Shown here: in pieces, positions 11,641 to 22,759 of the stretch
Position numbering within the stretch: the first letter of the stretch is position 1
How the letters are laid out: every line of letters begins with the position of its first letter
Source: Clarireedia homoeocarpa
Lineage: Eukaryota; Ascomycota; Leotiomycetes; Helotiales; Rutstroemiaceae
Assembly (NCBI GenBank): GCA_001465935.1
Contig: LNKV01000038.1
Coordinates: 752,176-816,175 of the forward strand
Length of the DNA stretch: 64,000 nucleotides
Direction: 5' to 3'
Notes under the pieces: model-generated
Database searches by the model: none
The model's input: the letters and a program-made list of their open reading frames with translations, nothing else
What the model was told of the DNA's origin: nothing
Position numbers and translations under genes: made by a program

Positions 11641-12300
11641 GAATACTTTGTCTGAAGTCTATTTATTTTTTAACAAAAGACTCTTTTTGTATAGTTTAAT
11701 TACTTTAAATCAATACCTCACCACCTTCAAGCTCACATCAGAGACATCTTCAGAGCCACATGTGATATAACGACTTGAAGTTGTTCCTACGAAATACCAA
11801 GAGCGTATCGATTCCATTGCGAAAAATTCAATTCTAGCTCCTGATGATTCCCTTATTCACCATTCTGGGATTATGTACGCATCTGCTGTACCATCCCACA
11901 CATTTTTTGTGGTCGAAGCTGCTACTTGCACAACCTCTTGATCAGATCAGCGTCAAGTCGATATACCTAGCACATGGATAAATTCTATAAACGAAACGGG
12001 AGTTCGGAAGTTCGGAAGAAAGAGAGCAAGAGGCCACTGGATTATTTGATACTCGTACTCGCGCATGAAATTAGGCAATTATCACAGCGACATTTAGAGT
12101 TACCTTTGTAGAATTCTCATAGCTTGTTTAGACGGAATAATGTAGACTACTGGTCTCACAGAAGTTCAATCTGGCACAAATTTTCAATAGATTACTACTT
12201 AGAATAGATTGATTTGAGTAAGACGTGTAGATATCAGCTTTCCATCTCCCTTGTGCTGGAAAGGATGATATTTCCATCATAGTGTTCAAGGCGTTGACAT
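11641..12300. other. AT-rich gap, lost 5' part of the pseudogene
   Basis: The N-terminal ATPase exons of the gene to the left should lie here, but I see only AT-rich sequence with many stops in all frames. 12180-12300 is probably 3' flank of the MFS gene. Confidence 0.4.
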
Positions 12301-14059
12301 TTACAAGGAATAATGATCAGATTTCTTTCCACCTTCCCCATTTTCTCCAATACTCCTATTATGAACGACAACCAAAACACCATACAAGATGCTACTAGCC
12401 GCGCATACACACATGGCTCCCATACAGATTGAGTAACCTGTATGATAGTAAGGTGCATCTTTGGTCAGAAATGCAAAGGTTGCAACTATTCCTCCTGTAT
12501 TACCAAAGCCAATCATCCATGCAGTTCCAATTGCTCTTTCTACATGACCCTGTAGATTCATAACATACCAGCAAATGACCACTATACCAGCACCAAAGTT
12601 TCCCATGGCCACCAAGCATATTCCTGCATACTCAGCAGAGAATGAATGATGTACAGTCATTAGAATAGCGAGACCAGTGATAGCCAGGCATAAACCAAAC
12701 GCAACGAATGGCCAACGTATATTCAGTCTATCAGAAGCGTGTGCGACTATGATACATAGCCCAAGTGCTGCAGCAAAGGGTGGCACGGTATGGAGTTGGG
12801 TTTGAATGACACTATAACCATAAGTTTTAATGATGGTTGGCGTGAAGTATGCGAAAGCTGCCACAGAAGTTAACAAATGTCAGCCTACACAATAATTAGG
12901 TGGCTCACAATAAATTGGAATAACCAGTGCTGCAAGCTCGGAGATTAGCAGGATATCATGACTAGTAGCTCACTGCTTACTCAGATACATAATTCCTCCC
13001 AGAATATTCTTCATATCTTTGAAGAATACTAGAATGTCCCGGACCGTGACCTCGCGGTTATTATTTTTCACCTCGACACGACTGATAACATACCGTTTCT
13101 CGTCTTCGGTCAACCAGGTTACATCCTCGGGGAAATCAGAAACCAGGAAGAATGATGAAATGCCAATTAAAATGGTCGCAATGCCCTCTAAGATAAAAAT
13201 CCACTGCCAGTTATGGAGTCCTCGGAGACCATCCATATGGGCGATAGCGCTAGCAAGAAGACCGCCGAATGAACTGGCAATAAGAATCGAGCACCAGTAC
13301 ACTGTGAGACGGCGTAGAGACTCCTCGCGCTTGTACCAAATGCTTATCAAATAGACACCTGAATTAATGTGAGTCTAATGTGTGCTTTAAACGCCGGTGA
13401 GATCATACTTCCTGGGAAAATGCCGGCCTCTGCAAAGCCAAGAAAAAACCTGGTAGCAAGTAGTCCACTGTACGTTTTGACTAAGAAAATATTAGAAATA
13501 ATCAAGCAGATATCTCCATCCGAAGCCTTACCAAAGCCTTGTGCGAGCATGGCAGCACCAAATGCAAGAATACAACCGGATACTATTGGGTGTTACGTCA
13601 ACAACAAGCGTGAGAATTCATCGGGTGAGGAGAACCTTACACCATATGTGAGGGAGAAATCTTTTCATGAGAATATTGGAGGGTATTTCAAACAGAATAT
13701 AAGGAACGAAGAATATGGTCAGAGCAATATTGCGCTCCACGCCAGCAAGATGGAGGTCTTTAGGTAGACTCATAGTTAGTGCATTCGCGATGTTCACCCT
13801 GTAGATGTGTGGTGTCAGCGCCAAGCGCTTCATGGATAATATGAGGTACGATTTACCGATCAAGGAAGGCGACAACATAGATAACAAACAGTATGGGAAG
13901 CAGGCGAAGATCAATTTTCCTTATTAATGCCTGCTCATCGATTCTGGTTGAGTCCCGAATCTCCGGGAACAGATTTTCGTTATCGACTGACTTCTGCGAC
14001 TTGTCGACGTACTCAACACTTTGGGGCGTGATGGCCTTGTTCTGATCTGAAGTGTACAT
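12301..14059 (-). CDS. MFS transporter, anion:cation symporter (Dal5-like) family
   Basis: Multi-exon gene encoding a twelve-helix permease. The first helix LLPILFVIYVVAFLDRVNI carries the D-R-x-N-I signature of the allantoate/tartrate/nicotinate-type ACS family. Then come PYILFEIPSNILMKR, RFFLGFAEAGIFPG (helix 4), ISIWYKREESLRR, the loop-6 region NWQWIFILEG with FPEDVTWLTEDEK, and the C-terminal half from SFAYFTPTIIKTYGYS to a Lys/Gly-rich tail ending DHYSL. The N-terminal 50 residues are hydrophilic. Introns checked at about 12872-12970 have proper borders and rejoin in frame (MYLTLVIPIYSFAYF). The gene seems intact despite lying between decayed genes. Probable plasma-membrane importer of an organic anion or vitamin; the substrate is not predictable. 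Confidence 0.85.
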
Positions 14060-15389
14060 ATTTGATTTAATTGGCTGTCACAAATCGAATTAACGAATGG
14101 CACTCACTATTCTGGTCCATGTTGGATGCCATGTGCGTTCTTTTTCGTTCTGTGAAAGAAGTAATCTACCGTTGATGTGCTGGATCAAGTATGAATTGCT
14201 GGGATTTTGGATGGAAAGGGAAGGGAATAGAATTACAAGATATTCATCAGACTAATTATAAGGCAAACCGATACACAACATACCCGGTTCTATAATTCTA
14301 TTCGCCTGGTCGGGAAGCAGAATCGTATTACATACAGTATGCGCATACAAGGAAAAAGATCACTTCAGCTGTGCTTGTGTAACCCTACTACTGCCGAGGA
14401 ATCATAACGTTCAAGCCAATGATATATGTGCATTATCATCTACATATCATTAAATCTCATTGAATAAGATTTGTATTATAATCTGTCAACTAAAGATAAT
14501 ATGACCATGAAGATACATACTCCAGCTATAAAATACATACTCCAGCGACTAGTTTAACGTCCCCTTGGATAAGAGGCACAGAAAAAGGCATTCAATATAA
14601 CCAAACTTCTACTAAATTTAAGTCTATAGATGTGCTATGTACTTGGGAACTATGTGATCACTAAACCATTTATCAGTGATTGCTAGCCATAAAGGATAGG
14701 TTGAAAACGGAGAGGGGAGTACCGAAATGAGGTTATCCCCAATTCACTATATATCTAGTATTCGGAAGGTTCAGCACATAATATACGTACAAAAGGTTTG
14801 GAACTGTATCTTTTAAATAGTAGACGTAACTTCTATAATTGCTGTATCAGTAGTCAGTTAGACTATTACTTGAGTGCGCATTTTAGGATTTGGAAATGAG
14901 AACCTCAGGAAAAAGGACCTTGACAACTACATCTTCTTTTGCTAGACGTAGAGAATAAGACGCCATCCCCACTGTCTGATAAACCTCTGTCAGTTGGCAA
15001 TCGAGTTCCGCTAAATGCTCTTCGGTCTTTTCTGGTACTCTTATTAGTGAAGGGAAAAACTTCGGTGCATTGTTAGCAACAACCCTGCTCAAAACGCTTC
15101 TGCGAGGCCCCTATTCTCCCAAACGGAGAAATATTCATCGACAATAATGGGGATCGAGAAGAGTAGAGCTCTCTTTCTTCTTCGAAATACCAAACTGGAA
15201 AATCCTGATGTGCCATTAGTGGAATACTTTCTCCACGATGCGAGCGATAGCAACTAGGCTGCCCGATGCTTATTGCAGAGGTATGCGAAAGATACAGCTA
15301 GTATGATCTCGCAATTTATGGAATATTGCAAGACTCTGTTCAAGATTTGCAGGTATTATTTCTTTAACCACGAACAATACTAACCTAAT
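14060..15389. other. AT-rich intergenic stretch
   Basis: No convincing gene. A 69-codon minus-strand frame at 14883-15092 has no recognisable domain. A direct repeat TACATACTCCAGC occurs twice near 14515-14545. The composition and short broken frames resemble the decayed DNA on both sides. Confidence 0.4.
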
Positions 15390-15930
15390 TTGTTGATAGT
15401 TTATGCTAACTATCCACGTCCGAATCACCTTAACAGAGCGGCGAAGAAGACAGTCATCCAACGAAACGGTTACAGATGCTGCGTAACAAGAACCAGATCT
15501 ACAACAGTACTGCGAGATTTTCCTCGGAATAATTTAGATGTAGTTAGTATCATACCTTCGATCAAAATAAGTCTTGAAGAGGTAAGGTTATCGGGCACCC
15601 GTTCCTGGAAAAGAATGACTTTCTAGTAAACGCATCAACGATATGCTGGGGGTGTTTATTGGTCTTTCCCTGTGAGAGCTTCTGCTCTTCAACGATAATG
15701 AAGCCGCAGGTGATTGTATTCAAAAACACTTGACTCTGAGCAAGGAAGGCGCGAAAGCTTTCTCAACGGACGGGATCTGCCTTAAAAAGCTGGATGCAAC
15801 AAATGTCCGTAATGTTTTTGAACATACAGAGCTTTCTAACATAATGCAGCATGAGAAGAGCTTCAACTACATCGGTAGCTACCTCACCGTGGACTCTGCG
15901 TCAAGATTACGAATTTTGCGCTGGCCATGT
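15390..15930 (+). pseudogene. Remnant of fungal HNH-endonuclease-domain protein
   Basis: The segment NHLNRAAKKTVIQRNGYRCC followed by VTRTRS resembles the start of the fungal HNH_2-type domain (…RDGYRCVVTG…). About 130 bases later, in another frame and across a TGA stop near 15691, LGVFIGLSL | ELLLFNDNEAAGD resembles the downstream region of the same family. The His residues of the HNH core are not visible. Best read as a fragment. Identification is from remembered family patterns. Confidence 0.35.
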
Positions 15931-16039
15931 AATTTACTTGACAAATTAAAATTCCATATCATCAGTCGGGATGCAAATCTCCTTGAGATTCATACAAGGT
16001 TTTCGAAATATCTTCGGTGGATTGATGTTGCTGCCGTCA

Positions 16040-16235
16040 TGAAAAGCAATACACACCGACGCCCAGCTCGAAGCCCAAGGATCAACGTACTTCTACGAGG
16101 GTTGGCAAAATGCCTTCTCACAGCGTAGCTGTGGGTTTCGGACTTCATTCGGTTACAAGCCTAAAAAGTTCTCAAGCCTGTGGGAAGATGCCTATATGAC
16201 ACACAGACTGATGCAGTGCAAAGGTTACCATTCAG
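16040..16235 (+). pseudogene. Unidentified protein-like fragment
   Basis: One frame reads AIHTDAQLEAQGSTYFYEGW, then QNAFSQRSCGFRTSFGYKP and SLWEDAYMTHRLMQCKGY, before a stop. The amino-acid mix is that of a folded protein, but there is no start and the frame differs from the open frame just upstream (15730-16128). I do not recognise the family. Confidence 0.25.
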
Positions 16236-16289
16236 CATGTATATGAGGCTGTGAAACCAAATATAAGCCCAAATTTTCACTTCTCTAGA

Positions 16290-16980
16290 AGTGGCGTCAC
16301 TTTTGGAGTTTTCACAGAGGCACAGTCGGACACCATACCGGATTTCCAGAGAATTCAGTGTTCTTCAGCTTGTTCCTGAACGTACTACAATCGCTGTTCC
16401 GTACCCCGTCCACTTGATTCAAACGCCTATCGGCTAGATCATGGTTACCTCACGTATCGAAGGGAAGGCTGCTGGTGTCTCCATGGACGAGTATACCGAG
16501 GATGAAATGCGCCAGATGGCCGAAGATCTCAAGGTGTTCATTGCGCAGTTGAGAGCCATTGAGAAACCAGCAAACTCATAATTTGCTATCCCAGATACAT
16601 TCGGAGGCATCTGTCTCAACTGGCGTATTGCTTTCGGAGACCTTGCAGGCCCTTTCCATAACAAGAAGGAATTCAATGCTCACCTGCGTCCGGGAATCTT
16701 CCCAAGCTTCGTAATGTCACACTGCGAGGACGATGAAATTTACTTCCATCATGCCGATCTCAATATGGGAACACAGTGGTGAAAGATGGCAGGATCTCCG
16801 GAATTATTGACTGAGAGACCGCGGGGTGGTATCCGGAGTACTGAGTACTGGGAGTTTACCAAATGCCATTTCATTGCGAGGCTTAGCCAGAAATGGATCG
16901 AGATGCTGGACGTTGATTTTGATAACAAGTACAAGGAAGGATATGATATCGAGTTAACATATTGGGACCACCTGCTCTAA
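16290..16980 (+). pseudogene. Broken aminoglycoside-phosphotransferase (APH)-like kinase gene
   Basis: Fungal APH-family landmarks appear in order but in different frames: VLQLVPERTTIAVP, then EDEMRQMAEDLKVFIAQLRA, FHNKKEFNAHL, FHHADLNMG (the HxDLxxxN catalytic loop), VKDGRISGIIDW (the IIDWE metal-binding region), AGWYPEY, and WEFTKCHFIARLSQKW. Lesions: stops at 16437-16439 and 16579-16581, a one-base shift after HADLNMG, a TGA in place of the Trp codon of IIDW, and a 7-bp direct duplication (GAGTACT) after WYPEY that shifts the frame. Non-functional as written. Confidence 0.6.
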
Positions 16981-18942
16981 CTCTCTGAATGGATTTTACA
17001 GGCAGCCTATCGTGCCTTATTTAGCTTACACTTCTTTAAGCGAAATCCCTCTTTCTGAGTTCATCAAAACACTCTCCGCTTCCCGAATTATAAATTATTA
17101 TTGAACCAGTTTATTTCATAGAAAATGGTTCTATCAGAAAGATGATATCTAAAAGTGTTTCAGAGAGCTTCTTCAAGCCCTTCGGATCTGAAAACTAGAT
17201 ATGAAGATTATTGCAAACCCAGTATACATCCTAACACACGAAATAGGCGTTTCTCGATAGTTATCACATGCGCGCCAGCGTCTTTCGTGGTATTGGGGCA
17301 CAGTCTGTTTTACTACGGAACTCGACTATTTTTATAAAGACACATTCGTATATTTTAACTAATTATTCTTTCGGACCTAGCTCTATTTTGTTCTAATCTA
17401 TTCTACTTCATGGCAAATAGCAACTGCACAGCAGGTTGTTGGCTCGTACTCACAAATTAGTCACTTCAAACAACATTCAAGACCCAAGGCAGCTCCACGA
17501 GGTTGTGTACTCCAGCATAAAAGCCGGTCTCGAAAGCAGAATAACATAAGGAAAGGTCAAGCCAATTTTCGGATTCTCCATCTGTCCATCGCATCTCTCC
17601 GATAGTAATTATTTTGTTGCACATCTTACACCCGCCCTCATCCGTTTCTCCTTTCCCCGCATACCTATCTGACCACCTGTCTGACCACCTGTCGATGCAT
17701 GCCCATGTGAGCAGATGTCTATTAATAGAACCATAGACAGTCCCTCTCTCCGGCGAAATGAACTGACGACTTTTTGCATGGCTCACATAAGAAACCGTTG
17801 TACGCACAGAGCACCGGATGATCCCACATCTTCCTCCTTTTCGACGCATGAAGTGATTGCGACTTCCTCGCACCATATATCGTATGAGACTCAGCAAAGC
17901 ACGAAAATATTAGGAAAAGGAAAGGCGGAAGAGGGGGTTTGTTGCACGTCTGAGAAATCCGGAGGGACGCAGTTGCTTGTTTTGGTAATGTTGTCTATGT
18001 TTTTTTCCTTCCTTCTATCCGTTGGTGGCAGATACACTGGGAAGTGGCCGGCCGGAGGAGAGAAACGGGGTTACCGGCTTGACGGACGAAAGGAGAAAGT
18101 GACGGCCAACGGATTTACCGGAGATCGTCGGTAAGTTGTCTTCTTTCCTCAATTTTTTTGCTGTCCACTCAGTATCGTTGCGGTTCAGTACGAGGATAAA
18201 CAAATATGTACATAGATAGACCTTCTATTCAAGTAGAATTGATGTATCGAAAACCTCAGTATGTTGTACATAGTAACATCTACGAAGTGTTCCAGCCCAT
18301 TTGCAACTCCTCTACCTAAAACTGCTAAATCGCTCATCTCGAGTCATTAGCCTCCCCTACTTCCCGGCCAACTTATTCATACACTCCCCACATACGACTC
18401 AAAAAACAGCAAAATAACTGACTCGACCGAGGAAATCAGACGTGCAACAAAATGTGTTCTGAGATGTGAGATAAGTGGGATAGCATAGCACAAAAGGAAT
18501 AATTGGACAGTGAGTAATCGGATTGGGTAAGGGAAAGGAGAGGGGTGGTGAGAATTTGGTACGAGATGGAAGAAGGAACGGAAGGGTGGGGGAGAGGTGC
18601 AGGTGCAAAGTGCACGAGAAATGAGAGATGTGAGATATGATTGGGTTTGAGATTTATCATTGTTCAGTTTACTATCAGCTGCTTGCAATTTTGTATATCA
18701 GATTGAAGTGTAAGAGGTAAACGTTATTGAAGGAAACAAAGAAGAAAGCCGACGCCAATATAATAGAAGGGAAGGAAGAATAGTAGGCAAGTACGGACAT
18801 GAGGACTTGATTGCAACAAATATCCTATCGCAAAATAATCATGGGAACCAAAACCGATCGATATCTCAGACTCAGAAAAAAGCCTAGCAACGGATAACCC
18901 AGCCACGACAAGCGACAAACTCCTATCCTATCCTACACTGCC
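16981..18942. other. Intergenic region
   Basis: About 2 kb with no gene I can support. A tandem duplication TCTGACCACCTG lies at 17667-17692. The part 18400-18680 is purine-rich on the plus strand and may be the 3'UTR of the minus-strand gene ending at 18943. Confidence 0.45.
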
Positions 18943-21017
18943 CTACCCTTCCTTTATAGCCTCAACGATACTGCCTGCCCAACTCGTCCCCATCCTCTCA
19001 CACTCCTCCACAATTGCTGCATCATTCCACCACCACTTTTCCCCCTCCACATATCCACCCCAGAGCTCTTTCCACAGCATCCTCCCCATCACGCTCCTCA
19101 GCTGCCACTCTATCTGCTGCTCACCATTCACAATCCCCACACAAGCCAAAAACCTCAACGACGAAGTTGTACTTCCTTCACCCCATAGACCTGCGTCTGC
19201 GAGCCACAAAGGGAATAAACGCGTAGGATTCAAACAACGAAATTGCTTCTCCAAATTCACAATGAGATGCGTGTCGAGCCAGGAACGCAGACGAGGGCCA
19301 AGCGTGGAAGGGATGGGGGAAGGATCAAGGATGGTGAGGTGTAGGGCTCCGGCTTGGGTAGAGCAGGTTGAGGAGGGTGAGAGGGCTGTCTCAGATGCGA
19401 GGGCTCGATAGGAGGTTAGTGTGCGGTGGCATTCTTTGAGCATGTTGGGAATGGAAGGAGATGGGAGGAGGGAAGGAAGATTAAATGAGTGAATAGCGGA
19501 GAAGATGTTAGATGCGTAGGGAAGTTGTGAGGTAGGTCCGGGGACGGCGAGGGGATGGACGTTAGGGTATGATCTTGGTGACAGGGGATTTGTGGAGAGG
19601 TGGTGGATCTGCTTTTCGGGACTCAGTGCTGATATGAAGGATGCGGAAGCTGATTATATTAGTGGTGGAGATACACCAGGAAGGGGCAGTGAACTAACCA
19701 TGGTTCTCATATAACGACAGCATCTTCCCGAACTTTGACCCTCCATCTGATACCTCAGACACTTCTGGACTACGCCTCATGGTCGATCGCTTAATAGCTC
19801 TCAATGCTGTCAGCATCCACAATTGTTTTTCAAGCTCGAGCTCTCGATAAACAGACGCATCAGCGACTTCCATCCATTCTTCCTTCAATCTCTCAAGAAT
19901 GATTTTATCGCTTGCTGCCTCCATCTTGCGGATGTTCTTTTGCAAGTGTGTCAATTCGGATCCAGATAGTGGATGATTGCGAACTCGGTCATTTCTTCGA
20001 CGACGTGATCCCGAGGATTTCAGGGAAGCTACAGATGATGTTACTTCCTCAACGGGACAATCCCACGTCTCCGGTGGTCTCCAGGAGTCGGAACGTCGAT
20101 TCATGGTCTTCATTGACCATTCTGTGGTTCGAGCGCCGATATCACTCCGAGAATCTGATATTCTTCGGGGACTAGCATTATTTGACGGAGGAATTGGGAA
20201 GTCGTAAGTGGATGTCGTAGAGGCCAATGCAGACCTGTCTTATCAGTAAGGTTCCAATGTGGCGAGTGGTAAGCCCTACCCTCTGATGGCATTATCTTCA
20301 ATCTGAACAGGTACTGTCCCTGAGGTAATGTGCACAATCGTGGCAACTTGCTCGGAGGCACTGAAATCTTCACTCGGAGATACGGTCACTTCAGTACTTT
20401 GAGTGACAAATGAGTTCGGACTAAGAGGCTGAATGAGGTGATTCTTAGTACCGCCCATCATAGAGCTCCATGATGATTGAGTGCGAGCTGATCTACCTGT
20501 ATAACCCGAAAAGATGGATTCTTATGATGCTTGTTAGCTGATGCTTGAATTAATGAAAGGTAAACCGACCATCAGATGGGCTCTGTTCAGAATCTTGGTA
20601 CGTCGGCCCTATGTAGAATCCGTTTACTGGAATCCGTGTGATGGTCGTAGTCGTCGTTTCACGTACCTCTTGGGTGGATGATTCTGAAGTGCTGGTATAG
20701 CTTGACATGCGACGGGAGACTTTGGAGGATGCGGACTGTTCACCTCTGAACGGTGATGATTTTGGCGATGCCACCGGCACCGGTGCTGGCGTGGAGGACT
20801 TATTGCTACTCCCAAAGAAGCCAAATACGGAGTGCTTAATGGACTTTGAAGAATCATCGGACTTGGTACTTCGTATAGAAGGAGACGATTGCCCGGTCGA
20901 CGGCGCTTTGTCTTTTCGACTCTTTCTCTGACCAACGGTTTCCCGTGTTGGATCAGTCCACGAAACGTCGAACATGATTTGAGGAATTGGCTCTGTAGTG
21001 GGATGTTCCCTCTTCAA
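18943..21017 (-). CDS. Disordered fungal protein with conserved C-terminal block
   Basis: Several exons: about 21017-20570, 20510-20280, 20235-19712, 19650-18943, joined by short introns with AG acceptors. The N-terminal two thirds are Ser/Thr/Pro-rich (MFDVSW, then FGFFGSSNKSS and TTTTTITRIP) and look disordered; a helical Lys/Glu stretch (LTHLQKNIRKMEAASDKIIL) follows. The last 170 residues are ordered: a helix-rich part, LHLTILDPSPIPSTLGPRLR, a NLEKQFRCLNPTRLFPLWLA stretch, and a Trp-rich end. That block recalls the C-terminal region of fungal proteins annotated as methyltransferase-domain-containing, but no clear SAM-binding glycine motif is visible, so I leave the function open. Exon edges are approximate. 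Confidence 0.6.
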
Positions 21018-22759
21018 CAGACAAGTAGGAGGTCCCCATGAATACCAACAAAAGGTCGAGAAGAAGGAATTGTTGATCCACGTTGAGATGATTCACAAGG
21101 ATGCATTATCATATAGAAGCCTCCAAGGTCGTCCTACCGACATATGTTTGTCTCAGAATTAGTTATCGCCCATGCGAGGAGTTTCCACCGTTCAGCCTTC
21201 GTGGCAAGATAATCCAATTCTACCTGCAGGATGTGGGGGTTGCCTCTTTTCTCTTACTTTTCTTCCCACTAGAGGGGGTCTCACATCCTATTCTGCTTGC
21301 AGGATCACTCATCATAAAACTGCACATTTCCGTGCCCGAGTATTGGCTACTTCATCCGTCCGGCTAGTGGCTTAAATTGGAAAGCTGGAAAGAGGAGGAA
21401 TGTTTGCAACACAGCATTCATAAGTAATAGAAATTCAAAGGGAAAAGACGTCGTGTGTGGTCTAGCGATCTGTGCAATGACCAGCACAAACTGAGCGGAG
21501 GGTGAGGGGCATAATCTTGCAGTTCCAAGTTGGAAAAGGAGAAGGAGATTTGAGATGTGGAAGCGAGGAGGGAAAAGAAAAGGAAGTCGCTCTAGACTCT
21601 GATCCAGTAGCTCGGCAAGAACCGAGATCAAATTTTTGGGAATATGATCATCTTCCTTTCTTTTTTCTTCCCTTTCCTCCATTACGCCGCCGTTGATCTC
21701 AGCGTTCTCATGTTGTCCGATAGCCATCCATCAATCTATCCAAGTGACTACGTTGAACAAGTATTGGTACAGGCATGTTCACTCACACCTCTCCGAAATA
21801 GCTTTTCGTCCATCCATTTCCGGATTCAATATATGGAACGGAGATTTTTGGTAGTTGATCACGGTTTCCAGGTGACTATTGCGCACCCTGCACCTACCCG
21901 CGGATTATGTCGTCTCTCGTCAATCGTGGATCTTTCCTGCCGTGCTCACATGTTATGCATACCCAAAGTCGGGATGAAAAAGAAAATTGTGAAACCTGTG
22001 ATTATGCAAGCCACATCGAAACATCACAAGCTAAATGCAACGCAACGATGTGGCACGATTAAGGTATCTGGAGATGGTCGTATAGAGACGCTGTTGTACC
22101 TGCGTCCATTGTTTTTGATACTTGCAGAGGGGCGATGTTCAATCTCTATGAACCACTGTCGAGCTGATGAGAGAACTTCAAGGGTCAACGTGATTCAGTT
22201 GGATGTATTTAACCCTGCATCCCTAATCCGAATAGGTTTTCCGACCTATCACAAAGAGGCTGAAATCCATCTAGTTCCATTAAGTATGCTATGATCCGTG
22301 AAAACCAATTTACGGACCAAGCTTCAACCTATCACTGCATACCCACCTCGTCCCCTTGCCGGAGTATGCAGTACCACACGGTAGTCTGCAGTGCCCGCCC
22401 CGCTTAACCCTCAGTTTTGGGATACACAATGAAGCAGTAATATTCATACAAGGGAATCTGAAATGACAATACTGTTGTATTTTCATCGTGAGGTTGGTGT
22501 GGTGTTCGTTGGCAAGATTGCAAAACGCTGCAAGCTGCAAAATCTACTTCCGAATTTTTATCTTTGAAGGTCCAGAGAGATTCCGTCTCCTTTTCTTCGT
22601 TCCTGGTGCATCCCGCTGTCATATTCCATATCAAAAGCTTGTTTTCGGAGTCCTCTTTCATCTTGGACCGTTACTGTATAACTTTTACCTCTTTCCCACG
22701 TTCTGCTCGTGCGTTTTCACATTCGAGCCAAGACATCTGCTGCTTTCGTTCAATACATT
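21018..22759. other. Long divergent promoter region
   Basis: 1.7 kb between the divergent gene starts. A plus-strand open frame at 21644-22294 has a composition unlike a protein and no domain. I see nothing else. Confidence 0.45.

Noticed and set aside
17466..18134. Overlapping frames of 143 (-) and 139 (+) codons
   Set aside because: They are mutually overlapping, contain a short DNA repeat (TCTGACCACCTG), and neither shows a domain.
21644..22294. A 216-codon plus-strand frame
   Set aside because: The composition is not protein-like, no domain or orthologue pattern is recognised, and it sits in a divergent promoter region.
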